Shown here piece after piece: positions 1-8,462 of a stretch of 64,000 nt of DNA. Position 1 is the first letter of the stretch. Each line of letters begins with the position of its first letter. The notes under the pieces were generated by a model that was not told the origin of the DNA, searched no databases, and was given only the letters and a program-made list of their open reading frames with translations. A program made the position numbers and the translations under genes. Source of the stretch: Alkalibacillus aidingensis (GTDB lineage: Bacteria; Bacillota; Bacilli; Bacillales; Alkalibacillaceae); assembly GCF_014595945.1 (NCBI RefSeq), contig NZ_JABXWU010000011.1, positions 1 to 64,000 on the forward strand, read 5' to 3'.

Positions 1-27
1 TGAGCCAGGATCAAACTCTCCAAATAG
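1..27 (-). rRNA. 16S rRNA gene, 5' end only
   Basis: Reverse-complemented, the first bases read GGAGAGTTTGATCCTGGCTC, the universal 5' end of bacterial 16S rRNA (27F primer site). The gene runs off the left edge of the window. The mature 5' end is placed at about position 26-27 by analogy with other 16S genes. An rrn operon following the pdaB region is the same order as in Bacillus subtilis. Confidence 0.95.
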
Positions 28-298
28 TGTTTGATTGGCTTCTTACTTATCATTCGTTGTTTTCTCTCTGAGTTAGAAAGAAAACCGAATTGACGTCAGG
101 CTATTTTGTTTAGTTTTCAAGGTTCAAAGTGTTTGTCGTTTTTCGCGACAAGAATTAATTTAACATAATAGCTAACAAGTGTCAACACATTTTTAAATGT
201 TTTTTCGTTAGCATTTGTCGTTAATTGTCTGTCTCGCAACGACGAAAATAAATATACCATACCCCTATTAAAGAAATCAATAGTTTTTAGCACTTTTT
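28..298 (-). promoter_or_regulatory. rRNA operon promoter and leader region
   Basis: This gene-free stretch precedes the 16S gene. On the minus strand there is a perfect TTGACA (185-180) followed after 16-17 bases by an AT-rich, poorly matching -10 (TTAAAT/TAAATT, 163-157). Within the presumed pre-16S leader, TTGTCG and CGACAA (about 133-151) can pair as a short hairpin, as expected for leader processing or antitermination structures. The -35 is convincing, the -10 is not, and no second promoter is obvious. Confidence 0.45.
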
Positions 299-541
299 TT
301 ATTTTACATAAAACAAATTACGATTAGGTGTATATTTAAGGCAGTCTTTCTGGCTAGCAAACCGCTTATAAATATTAAATAATAAAATATAACGTTCCCT
401 GATTGCCTCTTTTACTTGTTCTTCTAAGTCCATATGAGTGAAATCATATAATAACTCATCCATTTCCTTCCTTAGTAAGTACTCAATTTCCTTTTGCTCA
501 TATTCATTTACCATTAATCCAATCATTTCATCCACTTCCAT
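299..541 (-). CDS. Small hypothetical protein (80 aa)
   Basis: I do not recognise this protein. It is 80 aa and rich in Glu, Lys and Leu. The N-terminal two thirds (IEYLLRKEMDELLYDF and EEQVKEAIRERY) look helical and amphipathic. There is no signal peptide, membrane segment or metal motif. It starts with ATG; the preceding AAAGAGAAGA is a modest ribosome binding site. It lies between divergent pdaB and the rRNA operon and reads toward the rRNA. The open frame, start and charged composition suggest a real gene, but function is unknown. Confidence 0.6.
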   Translation of the reverse strand: MEVDEMIGLMVNEYEQKEIEYLLRKEMDELLYDFTHMDLEEQVKEAIRERYILLFNIYKRFASQKDCLKYTPNRNLFYVK

Positions 542-669
542 TCTTCTCTTTTTATACTTACATTTTTTCCATACATCATCTCATTATGTACAGTAACCAT
601 TCTAAAAGTATGCATTTATTCATATATATATTTCTGTAAAGTAATCTTCTATAAAAAGGTTGGGTAGCA

Positions 670-1425
670 ATGTTCTTTGCATTAAATTGGACAAGGTTAA
701 AAAAGGTTGGAATAGTTATTTGTTTAATGGTCTTGTTTTATTTATCTGTTCATTTTTCATCTTTAGTGGTTTTAAACGTTGGGGCAGATTCAACTCCGTC
801 GGGTGCAATCACAAAAAGCTTAAAAGGTGAAAGGGAAATTTCCCTAACTTTTAATGTGATGTGGGGGGATGATGTTATAGTAGATATCCTTGATGTTTTA
901 CAACAGCAGAATACTAAAGCGACTTTTTTCATAAATGGTGAATGGGCATTAAGAAACGAAGATATTGCCGAACTTATAATTGAAGAAAATCATGAAGTGG
1001 GATTACTTGGCTTTAAGGGAGATCCATATGAAGATCAATCTACTTCATATATAGAAGAAGATATCCAAAATGGGGTGACCGTATTATCTAATTTGGATTA
1101 TGACCCTCTATCTCTTGTTAGACCTCCAGAGAATGAATACAACCAAATGGTTATTGATACGATTCAACAACTAGGGTATCAAACAGTTTTTTGGAGTGTT
1201 TATGCGAACGTTAAACACGATAGTGATCCTGAGGAAGTTAGTAACCATCTAATTCAGGAAGTGGATGAAGGAGATATCGTCTTGTTTTTTGCTCAAGATA
1301 ATCTAACTGCGACGCCCGAGATTGTCGAACGCCTGATTAAACAAAAGAAAGAAGATGAGTATCAGTTTTACACGATCTCAGAGCTTCTTTCCCCAGCAGA
1401 TGTGGAATTAAACCCACTTGAATAA
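670..1425 (+). CDS. pdaB: PdaB-like polysaccharide deacetylase family protein, probably inactive
   Basis: A 251-aa NodB/polysaccharide-deacetylase-fold protein. The N terminus has one membrane anchor (about residues 13-35). Landmarks are LTFNVMWGDD (59-68), KATFFINGEWA, NHEVGLLGFKGD (108-118), RPPENEYN (151-158) and DIVLFFAQD (202-210). Place beside kbaA and gerD and length (about 254 aa in B. subtilis) identify PdaB, a sporulation protein needed to keep spores dormant. The Asp of the TFD motif is Asn, no His follows in motif 2, and the C-terminal LLH-like motif reads LFF, so metal-dependent deacetylation looks lost. PdaB proteins as a group already lack some of these residues. AAGGTTGGG precedes the ATG. 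It converges on kbaA with one base between the stop codons. Confidence 0.85.
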   Translation: MFFALNWTRLKKVGIVICLMVLFYLSVHFSSLVVLNVGADSTPSGAITKSLKGEREISLTFNVMWGDDVIVDILDVLQQQNTKATFFINGEWALRNEDIAELIIEENHEVGLLGFKGDPYEDQSTSYIEEDIQNGVTVLSNLDYDPLSLVRPPENEYNQMVIDTIQQLGYQTVFWSVYANVKHDSDPEEVSNHLIQEVDEGDIVLFFAQDNLTATPEIVERLIKQKKEDEYQFYTISELLSPADVELNPLE

Positions 1426-1426
1426 C

Positions 1427-2095
1427 TTATTTTTGGCTATTTTTTTGATTTGACTTTTGATGATTAGATTTAGATTCATTTGATTCAGATTGAGTATCTT
1501 CCGGGTTATTAAAACCAACAATCCGGTGTAGTTTTAATAACTGATAAGTATTACATGCGAGCAATGGAACAACCATTAATATTATCCACTCTGCATCATC
1601 AGTTCGTAAAGCCGGAACCCATTCGATGGTTGTGACCACAACCATAAAGAAAATAGCAGGTAAGAAGGCACGTCGATGAGTTTCCATTGCTTTTACATAG
1701 GCTACAGCTAGTCCATATAAGAATAAGACAAGTGCCACTACTATGTAAGGGAATAAACTATCAGGATCATCGGCTCGTGTATACCTTAAATAGATCAACT
1801 CAAACAAAACAAATCCAATCATAATTATTTGCGCATGCTTCCAGAAGTATCCGAAGAAACCTTTACCAAACTGGTGTAAAGTTAAATATGCAAAAAAGCC
1901 CATTTGTGCGATGACACTATATACAAGTCCATAGCCTGCATACCATAATAATGCGCCAAAGATTTCCCAAGTATTAAAAGGATCTAAATATGGTTCATAA
2001 GCATGCGATTGGACAAAGAAGCTTGTTATAACGGTTGAAAGAGCACCAATGACAAGTAATGTTATAAAGAATCTAAACCAGATACGGACTGTCAC
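1427..2095 (-). CDS. kbaA: KbaA, KinB-pathway activation membrane protein
   Basis: A 222-aa integral membrane protein with about six hydrophobic segments and a Ser/Asn/Lys-rich cytoplasmic tail after residue 200. In B. subtilis KbaA is required for KinB sensor kinase activity in the phosphorelay that starts sporulation. Identification rests on length, topology and the order salA-gerD-kbaA-pdaB, including the alternating strands. The start is GTG with AGGGGG eight bases upstream. Its 3' end abuts that of convergent pdaB with no terminator visible between them, so the two transcripts probably overlap. Confidence 0.85.
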   Translation of the reverse strand: MTVRIWFRFFITLLVIGALSTVITSFFVQSHAYEPYLDPFNTWEIFGALLWYAGYGLVYSVIAQMGFFAYLTLHQFGKGFFGYFWKHAQIIMIGFVLFELIYLRYTRADDPDSLFPYIVVALVLFLYGLAVAYVKAMETHRRAFLPAIFFMVVVTTIEWVPALRTDDAEWIILMVVPLLACNTYQLLKLHRIVGFNNPEDTQSESNESKSNHQKSNQKNSQK

Positions 2096-2238
2096 AATTC
2101 GTTCCCCCTAAAGAAAATAGTCGTTACCACACGTATTTTATCATGATTTGGATGATTTTGCTTTCTTCATATATGTATATTTTTTCACAACCATCTAATA
2201 TTAAAAGTACTGATTCCTAACTTGAGGAGCATGTCGAT

Positions 2239-2889
2239 ATGATTAGACAATGCATCATAATATTTATGATACCCGTATTTTTATTAGTTGGGTGTAACGG
2301 TGGTGGTGAAAGCCAACAGTCTCAAAGTCCTGACTACGAACAAACGAAGAAAATGGTTGTTGATATACTAAAAACGGATGATGGTAAAAGTGCATTGCAA
2401 GAAGTTCTTAAAGAAGATGAAATGAAACAACACTTAGTCCTTCAATCCGACACCATTGGCCAAGCTATTGAAGAGGCAATTAATAGCGAAGAGGGAAAGA
2501 CTTTTTGGAAAGATCTATTCGAAGATCCAGAATTCGTACAAAGTTATATTGACGCAACGGAAGATCAAAGTATCGAGATCATGCAAGGATTGATGCATGA
2601 CTCGAGCTACCAAGAACAAATTATAACCATTTTTAACAACGAAGATATGCAAAAGATGATTCTTAAAATTCTTCAAAGTCAAGATTATAAGCAACACCTA
2701 GAACAAACAATCGAAGAGACATTAAACAACCCAAGATTTAAAGCGCAAATCACGGAAGCCTTAATCAAAGCCGCCCAAGAAATGGACCCGCCACAAGAAG
2801 AACAGGGTGGTGCTGAGGAACAGCAACAAGACCAACAAGGTGGTGGAAATGGTGGTGGTGACTCAGGTGGTGGAGGTGGTGGAGCATAA
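2239..2889 (+). CDS. gerD: GerD, spore germination lipoprotein
   Basis: A 216-aa lipoprotein with signal peptide and lipobox LLVGC (Cys19). The mature part has the GerD hallmark DYEQTKKMVVDILKTDDGK (residues 31-49), followed by helical repeats with QSDTIGQAIEEAI and EGKTFWKDLFEDPEF. GerD scaffolds nutrient germinant receptors into a cluster (germinosome) in the inner spore membrane. The C terminus is odd: after about residue 185 it becomes a Gln/Glu stretch and then an almost pure glycine tail to the end, which the roughly 185-aa B. subtilis protein lacks as far as I recall. GAGGAG lies nine bases before the ATG. A bidirectional terminator follows. Confidence 0.92.
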   Translation: MIRQCIIIFMIPVFLLVGCNGGGESQQSQSPDYEQTKKMVVDILKTDDGKSALQEVLKEDEMKQHLVLQSDTIGQAIEEAINSEEGKTFWKDLFEDPEFVQSYIDATEDQSIEIMQGLMHDSSYQEQIITIFNNEDMQKMILKILQSQDYKQHLEQTIEETLNNPRFKAQITEALIKAAQEMDPPQEEQGGAEEQQQDQQGGGNGGGDSGGGGGGA

Positions 2890-2968
2890 ATGACAAGATG
2901 TTTTCTGATGTCATTAAATAATTTCTCTTCTCTACCTAGTCACTCGCTTAAACTTGATCTTATCTAAT

Positions 2969-3021
2969 AAAAGCTGCCCTAAAAAGTCGATTTAAAGACT
3001 TTTAGAGGCAGCTTTTCTTTT
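2969..3021. terminator. Bidirectional terminator between gerD and salA
   Basis: AAAAGCTGCC...AAAAAGTC (2969-2988) pairs with GACTTTTAGAGGCAGCTTTT (2997-3016), giving a stem near 19 bp with one offset. A T-run follows on the plus strand (CTTTTT), and on the minus strand the stem ends in TTTTATT. It should stop both convergent transcripts. Confidence 0.9.
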
Positions 3022-3024
3022 TAC

Positions 3025-4080
3025 TTAATCATTTGCACGTTTAATCACTTGATTGGCAATGGATAAGAAGATTTTACCTGTCGGATGATCCTCTTGATAA
3101 ACACCCGGGGCAAACATGTCTTCCTCCTCATAAGGCTGTTGTAACGGTAAGCGACCTAAAACATCGGTATCAAGAACCTCAGCTAGCTTATCGCCACCAC
3201 CTTCACCAAAGACGTATTCTTTTTGTCCTGTGAGGTTACTTTCAAAGTAAGACATGTTTTCCACCACACCTAGTATCTCATGATCGGCCTTAAGAGCCAT
3301 TTGTCCAGCACGTGCTGCAACAAATGCAGCAGTAGGATGTGGTGTTGAGACGATTAATTGTTTAGAAGACGGTAACAGCTCTTGAACATCTAAAGCAATA
3401 TCCCCTGTACCTGGTGGTAGGTCCAATAATAAATAATCTAGATCGCCCCATTCAACTTCCTGGAAGAAGCTCGTTAACATTTTCCCTAACATTGGGCCAC
3501 GCCAAATGATTGGCGAATTATCTTCTACAAAGAATCCCATTGAAATCACTTGTACGCCAAAACGCTCTACAGGGATAATTTTCTTCCCTCGAACTTGTGG
3601 GCGATTTTCAATCCCCATCATATCTGGGACACTGAAACCATATATATCTGCATCAACAATACCAACCTTTTTACCTAACCTGGCAAGAGCTATCGCTAAG
3701 TTAACTGTCACTGTTGACTTACCAACGCCTCCCTTACCACTAGCGATCGAAATAAAGGTTGTACCTTTTTGACCAATTAAATTAGCCTCTTGTTCATCAT
3801 TTGCCTCTGATAAGTATGCGTTACGCTTTTCTTCTGGAAGTTCAGTGAATCGAAGACCTACTGTAGCTGCACCTTCTTTTTTAAGCATACCAACAATCTC
3901 TTGTTGTAACTGTAATTGCTCACCAGAATTAGGTTCGGCTAAAGCAATTTTGACACTAACATGACCTTTATCCTCTTTAATTTTGACGCTCTCCACCGCA
4001 TCGGTTTCTTCAAACGTTTTATGTATATGTGGATCTTGTACTGGCTTTAATAACTCTCTAACGCGCTCTTCTGTAATCAA
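3025..4080 (-). CDS. salA: SalA/Mrp family P-loop ATPase
   Basis: A 351-aa Mrp/NBP35-family ATPase. The N-terminal domain (about 1-85) is of the DUF59/MIP18 type, followed by a ParA-like domain with the deviant Walker A motif ASGKGGVGKST (about 113-123) and LLLDLPPGTGD. Family members carry Fe-S clusters or, as for B. subtilis SalA, act as an ATP-dependent regulator that represses scoC. The stretch after VVENMSYF lacks the CxxC of Fe-S-carrying Mrp proteins, which favours the SalA type. The start is TTG with AAGGTG six bases upstream. Position beside cwlD and gerD matches ybaL in B. subtilis. Confidence 0.9.
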   Translation of the reverse strand: MITEERVRELLKPVQDPHIHKTFEETDAVESVKIKEDKGHVSVKIALAEPNSGEQLQLQQEIVGMLKKEGAATVGLRFTELPEEKRNAYLSEANDEQEANLIGQKGTTFISIASGKGGVGKSTVTVNLAIALARLGKKVGIVDADIYGFSVPDMMGIENRPQVRGKKIIPVERFGVQVISMGFFVEDNSPIIWRGPMLGKMLTSFFQEVEWGDLDYLLLDLPPGTGDIALDVQELLPSSKQLIVSTPHPTAAFVAARAGQMALKADHEILGVVENMSYFESNLTGQKEYVFGEGGGDKLAEVLDTDVLGRLPLQQPYEEEDMFAPGVYQEDHPTGKIFLSIANQVIKRAND

Positions 4081-4167
4081 CTAGGACACCTTCCTTTAGT
4101 ATGAGTTCAATTTAACGCCACGGCTAGTATAACATAAATTTTAAAATCCCTCAGTTCTTAACTCTTA

Positions 4168-4878
4168 TTAGTTTTGATCGATTCGCTGTTCGGTCGAGGC
4201 GTATTCAATAATTCCCTCATATATAGATGATGCCAACACTCGTTGGTAATCCTCAGTTATTAACAATTCCCTTTCCCCGGGATGAGAGAGAAAGCCAGCT
4301 TCCACTAAAGCTCCAGTTGTATCAGCGTTTTTTAAAATATATATCTGATTAATACCTAACGCTTGTCTATTGGTATCTGTTGAATCACGCAGTCGAGCTT
4401 GAATTGAACGAGCCAAAGCCTCATTATCTTCTCCTGGATAAAAAAATGTTTGAGCACCACTCCAACTTTGATTCAATACCGAATTGAGATGTATACTGAC
4501 AAATAGGTCAGCATCTTTATCTTTAATAAACTTGACTCGCTCTCTGATATCATGCGCCTTCCTTTTTGAATAACCACTCATATCACTAGGTGCTAAGTCA
4601 ATATCGTCTTCTCGCGTTAAATACACCTGCGCCCCCGCTTCCTGCAAGTAATCTCGAAGGAAAAAAGAAGTATTAAGCGTAATGGTTTTCTCTTTAATCT
4701 CGCCATGATCGGCACCTCCATCGACACCTCCATGTCCTGGGTCGATTACAATTACTTTATTAGCAAGGGGCATGGTCACATTCGTGAAATGGGTTGAACT
4801 AGGCACAGGTATTTTAAGCAAGTAAATTAGTAACAATAAGCCTCCAATCCACAAACAAACTAAAAACAATCGTCTCAT
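4168..4878 (-). CDS. cwlD: CwlD, spore cortex N-acetylmuramoyl-L-alanine amidase
   Basis: A 236-aa Amidase_3 zinc amidase. Visible are an N-terminal membrane anchor (RRLFLVCLWIGGLLLLIYLL), the zinc site VIDPGHGGVDGGAD, the second zinc-ligand region FVSIHLNSV and the catalytic-Glu region ALVEAGFLSHPGE. CwlD, with PdaA, makes the muramic-delta-lactam of spore cortex peptidoglycan that germination lytic enzymes recognise. The start at 4878 is preferred over upstream in-frame ATGs because GAGGAGGT lies directly before it, and it gives the usual family length (about 237 aa). Confidence 0.93.
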   Translation of the reverse strand: MRRLFLVCLWIGGLLLLIYLLKIPVPSSTHFTNVTMPLANKVIVIDPGHGGVDGGADHGEIKEKTITLNTSFFLRDYLQEAGAQVYLTREDDIDLAPSDMSGYSKRKAHDIRERVKFIKDKDADLFVSIHLNSVLNQSWSGAQTFFYPGEDNEALARSIQARLRDSTDTNRQALGINQIYILKNADTTGALVEAGFLSHPGERELLITEDYQRVLASSIYEGIIEYASTEQRIDQN

Positions 4879-4938
4879 CGAACAAACCTCCTCACCTAAA
4901 TATATGGACGAGAAGGTTTGTTCATGATTAATATACAT

Positions 4939-6375
4939 TTATTTATGTTCAAAAGTTCCTCTTAAAGAAAACCAATCCGAAATGCGGTTAGCCTCTTCTA
5001 CGTCCACCTCTTTTAAGATAGCATGTCGGCCAGCAAAGTTATTTAACATCGATGAACGAACGGTTGCTAATTGCTGTTTACGATGCAAGAGGTTTTGCTT
5101 TCTTTGCATCGATTGAACTTTACTATGTTTCATGACCAACGTATCCTTGCCGAAGTCTCTCATAACTATGGTTAATTGTTCATCGTCTAGGTGGTATCCG
5201 GCTGTATGGTAACGAAGCCAACCTAATAATGCTCCTAGGATCATTAAAACAATTGGTACAACTATAAAATTCGACAAGTATATTAACACCATCACGAATA
5301 AGATAACAGGCAGAAATAGTGTCCTAACTAAATAATAAGGAAATGCACGTTTGGGTACGGATGTATATGTTGTTGGAACCTGTTGATATTCTGGCAATAG
5401 TCTTTGTAAAAACGATTCAATCTCCTGAGTTTTAATAATAGGAAATATTAACGTTCTGGCATTAGCATTATTGACCTCTCCACCTGCAATCTCTACATAG
5501 AGTGTTGCAAACCCAAGTGGTTGCCTAATTAAACTTTCTTTAATCCCAAAAGCCTGGATTCGCTTGAGAGGGAGAGTCATCTGACGCTTTTCTAATAAAC
5601 CACGAGTAATAAAGAGCTCATTATGTTGGCGTGTCACTTGAAAATTTCCATACTTAATGACTGTCCCCAGAATTCCTAAAATCCAGAGGAATACTAACAG
5701 AAGTATTGCTAAGAACATAACAATTTCAAGCGTCTGTGTCATCATCCATCGCGCCACTTCATCATAAGCTTGTTCAGGTATAAAACGTTCAATCTCACTA
5801 AACGCCACGAAAAATAACGCTAAAATCACTCCCACACTTCCAGAGGTTGATCCTGCAATAATTAATCGCTTGGGCGACACCTTTATCGTTGGATGATTGG
5901 CAGCCTCATCTTCTGAATCCTTAGCATCCAAGACTTCTTTTCTAAGCTTTAACTCTTGCCGAATCGCCTCACCTTCTGTAAATGTTACCGCACTTAATGA
6001 TGCATCAGCACTCTGATCACTACCGGCCGTTTCGATCTGTACTTTAGTCAGCTTGAATATTCGGTGGATGACCCCTTGTGTTAAGTCAATTGATTGGATT
6101 CGGTTTTTAGAAATATAACGTTCTTTCCTAATTATCAAACCTTGTTCAATCTTTAACTCATCACCCACTATCGAGTACTTAAATCGAAACCATGCAAGAA
6201 TGCTATAAATAATCAAAGCAGCCATTATACTTCCTATGCCAAAAGCTACATATATAAACATCCCATCTCCAAATGAGGCAATTACAATTGCACCAATAAC
6301 ATAGATTAAATTCTTTAATATATATATAACATTAAAAATAATAGCGGTCGGGTGAAGTCGTCTAGGCTCAAACAT
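4939..6375 (-). CDS. ydbT: YdbT-like bacterial PH-domain membrane protein
   Basis: About 478 aa with several hydrophobic segments and repeated bPH2-type domains: IVGDELKIEQGLIIRKERYI (first), a second after FQVTRQHNELFITRGLLEKR, and a third after YHLDDEQLTIV. In B. subtilis ydbS-ydbT are SigW-controlled and protect against the antimicrobial peptide amylocyclicin. The chosen ATG overlaps the ydbS stop (ATGTTTGA) and gives MFEPRRLHP; GGGTGG lies nine bases upstream. Two further in-frame ATGs at 6378 and 6384 are possible. Confidence 0.85.
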   Translation of the reverse strand: MFEPRRLHPTAIIFNVIYILKNLIYVIGAIVIASFGDGMFIYVAFGIGSIMAALIIYSILAWFRFKYSIVGDELKIEQGLIIRKERYISKNRIQSIDLTQGVIHRIFKLTKVQIETAGSDQSADASLSAVTFTEGEAIRQELKLRKEVLDAKDSEDEAANHPTIKVSPKRLIIAGSTSGSVGVILALFFVAFSEIERFIPEQAYDEVARWMMTQTLEIVMFLAILLLVFLWILGILGTVIKYGNFQVTRQHNELFITRGLLEKRQMTLPLKRIQAFGIKESLIRQPLGFATLYVEIAGGEVNNANARTLIFPIIKTQEIESFLQRLLPEYQQVPTTYTSVPKRAFPYYLVRTLFLPVILFVMVLIYLSNFIVVPIVLMILGALLGWLRYHTAGYHLDDEQLTIVMRDFGKDTLVMKHSKVQSMQRKQNLLHRKQQLATVRSSMLNNFAGRHAILKEVDVEEANRISDWFSLRGTFEHK

Positions 6376-6847
6376 CATCTTCATCCACCCGTGCCAACTC
6401 CGAAATTTGATCTCGTAATTTGGCTGCTTCTTCTTCAGGTAGAGCTGGTATTTCATGAGTTGTTGCCGCTGTTGAAACCGTTAAACCAGCTAATTGATAT
6501 CGTTTTAAAATGGGACCTTGTTTAGTATCAACATGCTGGACACGAATCATCGGCACCAAGGTCCGTGAAACGACAAGAATCCCATACTGAATATAGATTT
6601 CCTGATCAAACACTTCATAACGCCAGCAACGCCAACGTACTTTAGGTATTAAAAAAATAGATAAGTAAGTTAAAACAATCGTCAGAACAATGGTAATCAC
6701 ACCAAACCAAATGGTTAAGTTTAGGTATTTTCCGGCTATAAAAGTAGCCACAACCATCAACCAAGGAATAATCATCAATAATGCTGCTGATAATTTCCAA
6801 GCTTTAATAGCATCTTGTGCAATCTTTAAACGTGGTGGTTCTCTCAT
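6368..6847 (-). CDS. ydbS: YdbS-like bacterial PH-domain membrane protein
   Basis: A 159-aa protein with two hydrophobic segments (about residues 18-60) followed by one bPH2 domain (RYEVFDQEIYIQYGILVV...VQHVDTKQGPILKRYQLAGL). It has the same length and arrangement as B. subtilis YdbS, the partner of YdbT. The start at 6847 is set by AGGGGAGG five bases upstream; the longer frame upstream lacks such a site. It is translationally coupled to ydbT by an eight-base overlap. Confidence 0.87.
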   Translation of the reverse strand: MREPPRLKIAQDAIKAWKLSAALLMIIPWLMVVATFIAGKYLNLTIWFGVITIVLTIVLTYLSIFLIPKVRWRCWRYEVFDQEIYIQYGILVVSRTLVPMIRVQHVDTKQGPILKRYQLAGLTVSTAATTHEIPALPEEEAAKLRDQISELARVDEDDV

Positions 6848-6870
6848 CTCATCCTCCCCTTTATGATTGA

Positions 6871-7356
6871 CTACTCCGGGAGCGACCATTCATGAATGAC
6901 TCTCGTGTCGCCAACCATGTCGTGAATACCTTGTTTTTGTGAATCGAATGCGACCACTAAATATAATAAACCTGTAAAAAACAATACCCGGTGAAAAAAG
7001 CGACCAACTATTTCACGGAAGATTAAATCACTCCATTCAAGTGGTCTGAAATCTTTACGGATAACTCTGAGCCCTAAAATTCTTTTTCCTAAAGTTTGAT
7101 TAAAATATTTGGTCATAACCAGGAAATACATATAAAGGACAATCGTATTGACGATGGTTGTCACGGTCCAAAAACCAATCTCATAGACCGCACTACCCGT
7201 TAGTAATTGATAAGGAACAATAACGATTCCATTAATACTAAAGACAATCACCAAGTCAATAAGGTATGCCCAAAAGCGCATCCAAAATCCAGCGAAACGA
7301 ACATTCTCTAAAGAGTCAACTTGTTTTACTGATTGATCCAACTGATCCTCACACAA
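6871..7356 (-). CDS. RDD family membrane protein, YteJ-like
   Basis: A 161-aa RDD-domain protein. FAGFWMRFWAYLIDLVIVF carries the Arg and Asp that name the family; further membrane segments follow, and LGKRILGLRVI is the second family motif. In B. subtilis YteJ (about 164 aa) is cotranscribed with sppA and inhibits the SppA protease. The position directly after sppA, 13 bases from its stop, supports the same role here. The start is TTG with AGGGGGTG about six bases upstream. Confidence 0.85.
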   Translation of the reverse strand: MCEDQLDQSVKQVDSLENVRFAGFWMRFWAYLIDLVIVFSINGIVIVPYQLLTGSAVYEIGFWTVTTIVNTIVLYMYFLVMTKYFNQTLGKRILGLRVIRKDFRPLEWSDLIFREIVGRFFHRVLFFTGLLYLVVAFDSQKQGIHDMVGDTRVIHEWSLPE

Positions 7357-7369
7357 TTAAGGCACCCCC

Positions 7370-8359
7370 TTACTCCGTATACAAATACATAGCTCTAGGC
7401 GAATTAGAGACTCGTAACATCTCAGTTAGGCCTGATAACTGAAGCTCATCACCGAACATTTTCTCTGCAGTCATTCCAAACAACGAACCAATACCTAATG
7501 AATACTCGTACTCCACAACTTGCGCATTCTCTAGGTTATAATCTTGTTGAAGCTGTTCAATTGTATCATCTAAAGAGCCTAGCTCATCAACAAGCCCGAC
7601 ATCCTTAGCTTGGGAACCCGTATAAACACGACCATCTCCCAATTCACGCACAGTAGCTTCATCCATATCTCGACCATTAACAATGACATTGACAAAGTCA
7701 TCATACATTTCATCAATCATAGTTTGTAAAATATCTTCCTCATCCTCTGACATTGGACGTGAAATCGACATGATATCCTTATACTCACCACTCGTAATGG
7801 TGTTAAAGTCAATTCCTAAATCATCAGCCAATTCGGCAATATTGATCGACTCCATAATGACACCTATCGACCCTGTTAATGTCGCAGGGTGGGCAAAAAT
7901 TTGCTCCGCTGGTGCAGACACATAATAACCACCTGAAGCTGCCGTATTACCCATTGATACATAAACAGGCTTGTCCTCCTCTTGCAAACTGACAATCTGA
8001 TCATGAATCTCTTCACTCTCAACAACGCCTCCCCCTGGCGTATTAACTCTTAATACTACTCCTTCGATGCCCTCATCTTCTTTAGCATGATCCAACATTT
8101 CTAATAAAACTCGATGATTATAGGTACTAGCATTAATAACCCCACCTACATCATCACTTTGAATAACCCCGTTTAAATGAATCACCGCTACTTTTTCTGA
8201 GCCTGTGCCATCTTCACGAACCTCTTCGGCAAAATCGTTTTCATCAGATATCAACTCGCCCCATTGAGTAGTTGCAACAGTTGATGAAAACTGGGCAATC
8301 AATGATACAAAAAACAACCCAACAGCAATCGCTAAAGCTGTCCAACGTTTTTTCTCCAT
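7370..8359 (-). CDS. sppA: Signal peptide peptidase SppA (family S49)
   Basis: A 329-aa membrane-anchored serine protease. It has an N-terminal transmembrane helix (about residues 7-26). The conserved VLRVNTPGGGVVESEEI and NTAASGGYYVSAPA hold the nucleophile Ser, and ITSGEYKDIMS holds the catalytic Lys of the Ser-Lys dyad. SppA degrades signal-peptide remnants in the membrane and in B. subtilis contributes to lantibiotic resistance under SigW. Length matches the short Gram-positive SppA type. It lies between two RDD genes. Confidence 0.93.
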   Translation of the reverse strand: MEKKRWTALAIAVGLFFVSLIAQFSSTVATTQWGELISDENDFAEEVREDGTGSEKVAVIHLNGVIQSDDVGGVINASTYNHRVLLEMLDHAKEDEGIEGVVLRVNTPGGGVVESEEIHDQIVSLQEEDKPVYVSMGNTAASGGYYVSAPAEQIFAHPATLTGSIGVIMESINIAELADDLGIDFNTITSGEYKDIMSISRPMSEDEEDILQTMIDEMYDDFVNVIVNGRDMDEATVRELGDGRVYTGSQAKDVGLVDELGSLDDTIEQLQQDYNLENAQVVEYEYSLGIGSLFGMTAEKMFGDELQLSGLTEMLRVSNSPRAMYLYTE

Positions 8360-8462
8360 TATTAATCCTCTCTTTCATCCACATAATATATGAGAGTTTG
8401 TAGCTATATATTTTTCATATTTTATCCAAGAACACTCAATTAATTTACAAAACTTAGATCTA

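Noticed and set aside
8360-8462. Separate SigW promoter before sppA
   Set aside because: No TGAAAC-16-CGTA match; the nearest TGAAAA lacks a CGTA at the right distance.
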